Below the pieces are notes generated by a model. That model saw only the letters and a list, made by a program, of their open reading frames with translations, did no database searches and was not told where the DNA came from. Both the position numbers and the translations under genes were made by a program. Of a stretch of 64,000 nt of DNA, positions 59,552 to 64,000 are shown piece after piece. Within the stretch, counting starts at the first letter, position 1; the number at the start of each line of letters is the position of its first letter. Origin of the DNA: an uncultured Bacteroidales bacterium (lineage in GTDB: Bacteria; Bacteroidota; Bacteroidia; Bacteroidales; Tenuifilaceae); NCBI GenBank assembly GCA_937926785.1, contig CALBBQ010000028.1, positions 1-64,000 of the forward strand, given 5' to 3'.

Positions 59552-59965
59552 ATGGGTGCAAGAAAACATAACATGGCCGAGAGGCTCAAAGCGGAGAGGA
59601 AAAACAAAGCAGTTGCTCGTTTACTCAACTGTCCTTCTTCGCCCCGTAAGATGCGCTTAGTGGTTGACCTGGTACGTGGTAAAGACGTAAATACAGCGCT
59701 CAACATACTGAAGTTCAGCCGCAAGCATGCCGCTAAGGATGTTCACAAGCTGCTCCTGTCAGCTATTGCTAACTGGAAGGCTAAGAACGAGAATGTACGC
59801 ATTGAGGATGCCAACCTTTACGTTAAGGAGATTTTTGTGGATGAAGGCCGAATGCTCAAACGCATTCGTACAGCCCCACAGGGTAGGGCCCACCGTATCC
59901 GCAAGCGCTCCAACCACGTAACCGTTGTAGTGGACAGAGCAGTTAATAACGAACCAAACAACTAA
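59552..59965 (+). CDS. rplV: 50S ribosomal protein L22
   Basis: [49 protein letters not shown]. Confidence 0.98.
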   Translation: MGARKHNMAERLKAERKNKAVARLLNCPSSPRKMRLVVDLVRGKDVNTALNILKFSRKHAAKDVHKLLLSAIANWKAKNENVRIEDANLYVKEIFVDEGRMLKRIRTAPQGRAHRIRKRSNHVTVVVDRAVNNEPNN

Positions 59966-59972
59966 CAGCTAC

Positions 59973-60701
59973 ATGGGACAGAAAGTTAATCCAATTGCAA
60001 ACCGTTTAGGAATCATCCGTGGTTGGGATTCCAACTGGTACGGTGGTAATAAATACGCTCAGAAACTGGTAGAAGATGCGAAAATTCGCGAGTACCTGAA
60101 TGCCAGGCTTGCTAAAGCCAGCTTGTCAAAGATAGTTATTGAGCGTACCCTGAAGCTGATAACCGTAACCATACATACCGCTCGCCCGGGTATCATCATT
60201 GGTAAGGGTGGGCAGGAAGTAGATAAGCTCCGCGAGGAACTACGTAAGATAACCAACAAGGATGTTCAAATCAACATCTTTGAGGTTAAGCGTCCCGAAC
60301 TCGATGCTGTTATTGTGGGTAACAACATCGCTCGCCAGATCGAGGGCCGTATTTCGTACCGCAGGGCAATTAAAACGGCTATTGCCTCAACCATGCGCAT
60401 GGGAGCCGAAGGAATTAAGGTTCAGATTTCCGGACGTTTGGGCGGAGCAGAAATGGCCCGTTCCGAAACCTACAAAGAAGGCCGTATTCCTTTGCACACT
60501 TTCCGTGCCGATATCGATTATGCACTTGCCGAGGCTCACACCAAGGTTGGCGTAATTGGTATTAAAACATGGATATGCAATGGTATAGTTTACGGTAAGC
60601 GCGATCTATCGCCCAATATGGGAGCTAAACCCGCATCGGAGGGTAAAGCTAAACCCGCTCCCAAGGGAGGTACCCGCAGCCGTGCCAAGAAAAAGAAATA
60701 A
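59973..60701 (+). CDS. rpsC: 30S ribosomal protein S3
   Basis: [37 protein letters not shown]. Confidence 0.99.
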   Translation: MGQKVNPIANRLGIIRGWDSNWYGGNKYAQKLVEDAKIREYLNARLAKASLSKIVIERTLKLITVTIHTARPGIIIGKGGQEVDKLREELRKITNKDVQINIFEVKRPELDAVIVGNNIARQIEGRISYRRAIKTAIASTMRMGAEGIKVQISGRLGGAEMARSETYKEGRIPLHTFRADIDYALAEAHTKVGVIGIKTWICNGIVYGKRDLSPNMGAKPASEGKAKPAPKGGTRSRAKKKK

Positions 60702-60733
60702 GTTAGGTACAATACCACTAAAGCATTAGCGAA

Positions 60734-61162
60734 ATGTTACAGCCAAAGAAAACAAAATACAGAAGGCAGCAGAAGGGCCGAATGAAAGGGAACGCGCAGC
60801 GGGGAAACCAGCTGGCATTCGGCTCGTTTGGCATTAAAGCCATGGAGGCAAGCTGGATCACCAGCCGCCAGATTGAGGCTGCCCGCCAGGCCGTGACCCG
60901 TTACATGAAACGTGAGGGTCAGATCTGGATCCGAATCTTCCCTGATAAGCCCATTACCAAAAAACCCGCCGAAGTGCGTATGGGTAAAGGTAAGGGTGCT
61001 CCAGAAGGATTTGTTGCTCCGGTTACACCAGGACGCATCTTGTTCGAGTGCGAGGGGGTTCCCTACGAGGTAGCCAAAGAGGCGCTCCGCCTGGCTGCTC
61101 AGAAGCTCCCCGTTACCACAAAATTTGTTGTCCGTCCGGACTATGTTGAACCTGCAAGCTAA
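60734..61162 (+). CDS. rplP: 50S ribosomal protein L16
   Basis: [35 protein letters not shown]-like segment ([16 protein letters not shown]). Confidence 0.99.
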   Translation: MLQPKKTKYRRQQKGRMKGNAQRGNQLAFGSFGIKAMEASWITSRQIEAARQAVTRYMKREGQIWIRIFPDKPITKKPAEVRMGKGKGAPEGFVAPVTPGRILFECEGVPYEVAKEALRLAAQKLPVTTKFVVRPDYVEPAS

Positions 61163-61169
61163 TTGAGCC

Positions 61170-61370
61170 ATGAAACCATCAGAAATACGAGAGCTCACCG
61201 ATAAGGAGATTCTGGAGCGCATTGAGGTTGAGAAAACCAACCTGCTCAAGCTACGGTTAAACCATAGCATCTCTCCTTTGGATAATCCAATGAAAATCAA
61301 AGAGACCCGCAGGACTATTGCCAGGCTGAAAACTATCCTGCACCAGCGGAAGCTCAGTGAAAACAAGTAA
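61170..61370 (+). CDS. rpmC: 50S ribosomal protein L29
   Basis: MKPSEIRELTDKEILERIEVEKTNLLKLRLNHSIS; gene order. Confidence 0.97.
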   Translation: MKPSEIRELTDKEILERIEVEKTNLLKLRLNHSISPLDNPMKIKETRRTIARLKTILHQRKLSENK

Positions 61371-61383
61371 TGCTTTTTGAGCT

Positions 61384-61656
61384 ATGGAACAAGTAAACGA
61401 AGTAAAGAGAAATAACCGCAAGGAGCGTATAGGTGTGGTGGTAAGCAACAAAATGCAGAAGTCCATTGTGGTTGCCGTAAAGCGTAAGGTAAAACACCCC
61501 ATTTACGGTAAGTTTGTGAACAAAACCACCAAGTTTTACGCACACGACGAGAACAATACCTGCGAGGTTGGCGATTTGGTTCGCATTCAGGAAACCCGCC
61601 CTCTCAGCAAGCTAAAACGCTGGAGGTTAGTTGAAATCATTGAAAAGGCTAAGTAG
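61384..61656 (+). CDS. rpsQ: 30S ribosomal protein S17
   Basis: [31 protein letters not shown]. Confidence 0.98.
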   Translation: MEQVNEVKRNNRKERIGVVVSNKMQKSIVVAVKRKVKHPIYGKFVNKTTKFYAHDENNTCEVGDLVRIQETRPLSKLKRWRLVEIIEKAK

Positions 61657-61658
61657 TC

Positions 61659-62024
61659 ATGATACAGCAGGAAAGTAGACTAGTAGTAGCTGATAATAGC
61701 GGAGCCAAAGAAGTGCTCTGCATCAGGGTACTGGGTGGTACTCGCAAGCGTTACGCCCGAATTGGCGATAAGATTGTGGTTACCGTAAAGAGTGCTTTAC
61801 CCGGTGGCGATATTAAGAAAGGAACCGTTAGCAAAGCTGTGGTTGTTCGCACCAAAAAGGAAATCCGCAGGCCCGATGGCTCGTACATCCGTTTCGACGA
61901 CAACGCCTGCGTGCTCCTGAATAACCAGGGCGAAATTCGTGGTACCCGTATCTTTGGCCCTGTTGCCAGGGAGTTACGTGATAATTACATGAAAATAGTT
62001 TCACTAGCACCCGAGGTGTTATAA
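61659..62024 (+). CDS. rplN: 50S ribosomal protein L14
   Basis: [27 protein letters not shown]. Confidence 0.99.
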   Translation: MIQQESRLVVADNSGAKEVLCIRVLGGTRKRYARIGDKIVVTVKSALPGGDIKKGTVSKAVVVRTKKEIRRPDGSYIRFDDNACVLLNNQGEIRGTRIFGPVARELRDNYMKIVSLAPEVL

Positions 62025-62044
62025 ACCCCAATTACTGAAGAACT

Positions 62045-62365
62045 ATGGCAAAGTTACACATCAAGAAAGGAGATATGGTTCATGTTATCTCCGGCGAATC
62101 GAAAGGTCAGCAGGGGCGCGTGCTAAAAGTTTTAGTTGAAAAACAGCGTGCCATTGTTGAAGGGGTTAACATGGTTTCCAGACACACCAAACCCAATGCC
62201 AAGAACCCTCAGGGTGGAATAATCAAGAAGGAAGCCCCCATTCACATATCAAATCTGATGGTGGTTGATCCCAGCACAGGTAAACCTACCCGTATCGGTC
62301 GTCGTTTGAACGACCAGGGCAAACTTGTTCGTTACTCTAAAAAATCAGGAGAGGAGATTAAGTAA
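62045..62365 (+). CDS. rplX: 50S ribosomal protein L24
   Basis: [25 protein letters not shown]. Confidence 0.98.
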   Translation: MAKLHIKKGDMVHVISGESKGQQGRVLKVLVEKQRAIVEGVNMVSRHTKPNAKNPQGGIIKKEAPIHISNLMVVDPSTGKPTRIGRRLNDQGKLVRYSKKSGEEIK

Positions 62366-62922
62366 TGGAATACGTACCAACCCTCAAAAAGAAGTACAGA
62401 GAGGAGATTGTCCCCGCGCTCATGAAACAGTTTAACTACAAGAGCGTGATGCAGGTTCCCCGGTTGGAAAAAATTGTGATCAACCAAGGGATAGGACAAG
62501 CAGTAGCTGACCGCAAGATCATTGAGCAGGCTCAGGCCGAGCTTACCACTATTGCGGGTCAGAAGGCTATTCAAACCTACTCGCGCAAGGATATTTCAAA
62601 CTTCAAGCTCCGTAAGGGGGTACCCATTGGGCTTAAGGTTACCCTTCGCCGCGATAAGATGTATGAGTTTCTGGAACGTTTAATCAACGTTTCACTCCCT
62701 CGAATCCGCGATTTCAAGGGTATAAACGATAAGCTGGATGGAAGGGGCAACTACACCCTAGGAATTCAGGAGCAGATCATTTTTCCTGAGATCGATATCG
62801 ATAAGGTAGGTCGTATTCTTGGCGCAGAGATTACCTTTGTAACCTCAACCGAAAACGATGAGGAAGCATACGCTCTCCTCCGCGAGTTCGGGCTGCCCTT
62901 TAAAAATGCTAAAAAGGAATAG
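62365..62922 (+). CDS. rplE: 50S ribosomal protein L5
   Basis: [26 protein letters not shown]. Confidence 0.99.
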   Translation: MEYVPTLKKKYREEIVPALMKQFNYKSVMQVPRLEKIVINQGIGQAVADRKIIEQAQAELTTIAGQKAIQTYSRKDISNFKLRKGVPIGLKVTLRRDKMYEFLERLINVSLPRIRDFKGINDKLDGRGNYTLGIQEQIIFPEIDIDKVGRILGAEITFVTSTENDEEAYALLREFGLPFKNAKKE

Positions 62923-62925
62923 TCT

Positions 62926-63195
62926 ATGGCAAAAGAGTCAATGAAAGCCCGTGAAGTTCGCCGTGCGAAACTCGTGGCAAAATATGCGGAGAAAAGAGCA
63001 AAGCTGAAGGAGGAAGGCGATTATGTAGGGCTGCAGAAGCTGCCCCGCAACTCTAACCCCATCCGGTTACGCAACCGCTGTATGCTAACCGGTAGGCCCC
63101 GTGGGTACATGCGCCAGTTTGGTATCAGCCGTATCACCTTCCGCGAGATGGCTTCCAAGGGTTTGATTCCTGGAGTAAAGAAAGCTAGTTGGTAG
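62926..63195 (+). CDS. rpsN: 30S ribosomal protein S14 (zinc-independent form)
   Basis: 89 aa; [51 protein letters not shown]; lacks the CxxC pairs. Confidence 0.98.
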   Translation: MAKESMKAREVRRAKLVAKYAEKRAKLKEEGDYVGLQKLPRNSNPIRLRNRCMLTGRPRGYMRQFGISRITFREMASKGLIPGVKKASW

Positions 63196-63217
63196 AATTA
63201 ATAATAATGACGAAGCA

Positions 63218-63616
63218 ATGATTACCGACCCAATTGCAGATTACCTAACCCGAATTCGTAACGCCGTGATGGCTAACCACCGGGTTGTTGAGATACCCGC
63301 TTCGAAAATGAAGATGGAAATTACCAAAATCCTTTTCGATAAGGGTTACATCTTAAACTATAAGTACGAGGACGATGGCAAGCAGGGCATCATTAAAATC
63401 GCCCTGAAGTATCATCCTCAAACTAAGGCTTGTGCCATTAAACACCTGGAGCGTGTGAGCTCACCCGGCTTACGCCGTTACACCAATGCCAAGGAGTTAC
63501 CCCGCGTGCTGAACGGCCTGGGTATTGCAATCATCAGCACCTCCCAGGGTGTAATGACCGATAAGGAAGCCCGCGCCAAGAACATTGGTGGCGAAGTGGT
63601 TTGCTATGTTTACTAA
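63218..63616 (+). CDS. rpsH: 30S ribosomal protein S8
   Basis: [32 protein letters not shown]. Confidence 0.99.
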   Translation: MITDPIADYLTRIRNAVMANHRVVEIPASKMKMEITKILFDKGYILNYKYEDDGKQGIIKIALKYHPQTKACAIKHLERVSSPGLRRYTNAKELPRVLNGLGIAIISTSQGVMTDKEARAKNIGGEVVCYVY

Positions 63617-63636
63617 CCCAATACAAATTTTTAGTA

Positions 63637-64000
63637 ATGTCGAGAATAGGAAAAAAACCTGTAAACTTACCACAGGGAGTAAGCGTGAATGTGAGCGCCG
63701 ATAATGTGGTAAGCGTTAAAGGCCCTCTCGGAGAACTTAAGCAGAAAGTTGATCCGGATATCACCGTGAAGGTTGAGGGAAATCAAGTTGTTCTCTCCAG
63801 ACCAACTGATCAGAAACGTCACCGTTCGTTACACGGGCTATACCGTGCCCTAATCAACAACATGGTTGTTGGCGTATCGCAAGGCTTTGAGATACAGCAG
63901 GAACTGATTGGTGTAGGTTACAAGGCAGAGGCTAAGGGCCAGATGCTGGAGCTCAGCCTTGGCTTTTCGCACGACATTCACTTTGAGCTCCCCAAGGAGA
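63637..64000 (+). CDS. rplF: 50S ribosomal protein L6, truncated by window edge
   Basis: ATG at 63637: MSRIGKKPVNLPQGVSVNVSADNVVSVKGPLGELKQKV. Confidence 0.97.
   Translation, partial: MSRIGKKPVNLPQGVSVNVSADNVVSVKGPLGELKQKVDPDITVKVEGNQVVLSRPTDQKRHRSLHGLYRALINNMVVGVSQGFEIQQELIGVGYKAEAKGQMLELSLGFSHDIHFELPKE

Noticed and set aside
60737-61366. 209-aa minus ORF across rplP-rpmC
   Set aside because: Shadow ORF opposite essential ribosomal genes.
1-64000. CRISPR arrays, rRNA operon, prophage or known defence islands
   Set aside because: No regularly spaced direct repeats, rRNA-like sequence, phage structural genes or recognised defence genes were seen.

Overview
This 64 kb window is chromosomal DNA from a Bacteroidota member, probably Bacteroidales. 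That assignment rests on TAnnTTTG-type promoters, a T9SS sorting domain, a FecR/ECF-sigma/STN module, Rho with a long disordered insert, and a large three-domain IspG. The right third (about 53.4 kb to the end) is an ordinary str/S10/spc ribosomal protein supercluster: rpsL-rpsG-fusA-rpsJ-rplC-rplD-rplW-rplB-rpsS-rplV-rpsC-rplP-rpmC-rpsQ-rplN-rplX-rplE-rpsN-rpsH-rplF(partial). It lies divergent from an EF-G paralog with altered GTPase motifs. The rest is mostly housekeeping (folK, sppA, rpsP-rimM, lptB, tRNA-Leu, thyA-folA, clpX, rho, NAD-linked formate dehydrogenase, rbfA, ispG). Less ordinary parts are: an AT-rich segment (about 1.6-4.5 kb) with a secreted metzincin protease; a TetR/LolA-like/FtsX-FtsX-ABC/beta-barrel operon (4.5-10.6 kb); a BASS transporter fused to two tandem BamE/SmpA-like repeats; an ECF sigma/anti-sigma module ending in an STN protein with no visible TonB barrel plus a neighbouring paralog; a small degenerate island at 36.2-38.1 kb with an IS30 remnant, an attC-like palindrome and an operator-like repeat cluster; an Ig-like domain fused to a Na/Pi cotransporter; and composite intergenic repeats in three spacers. 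I saw no CRISPR array, no rRNA and no clear defence system or prophage. All family calls come from reading the sequence and motifs; no database search was run.
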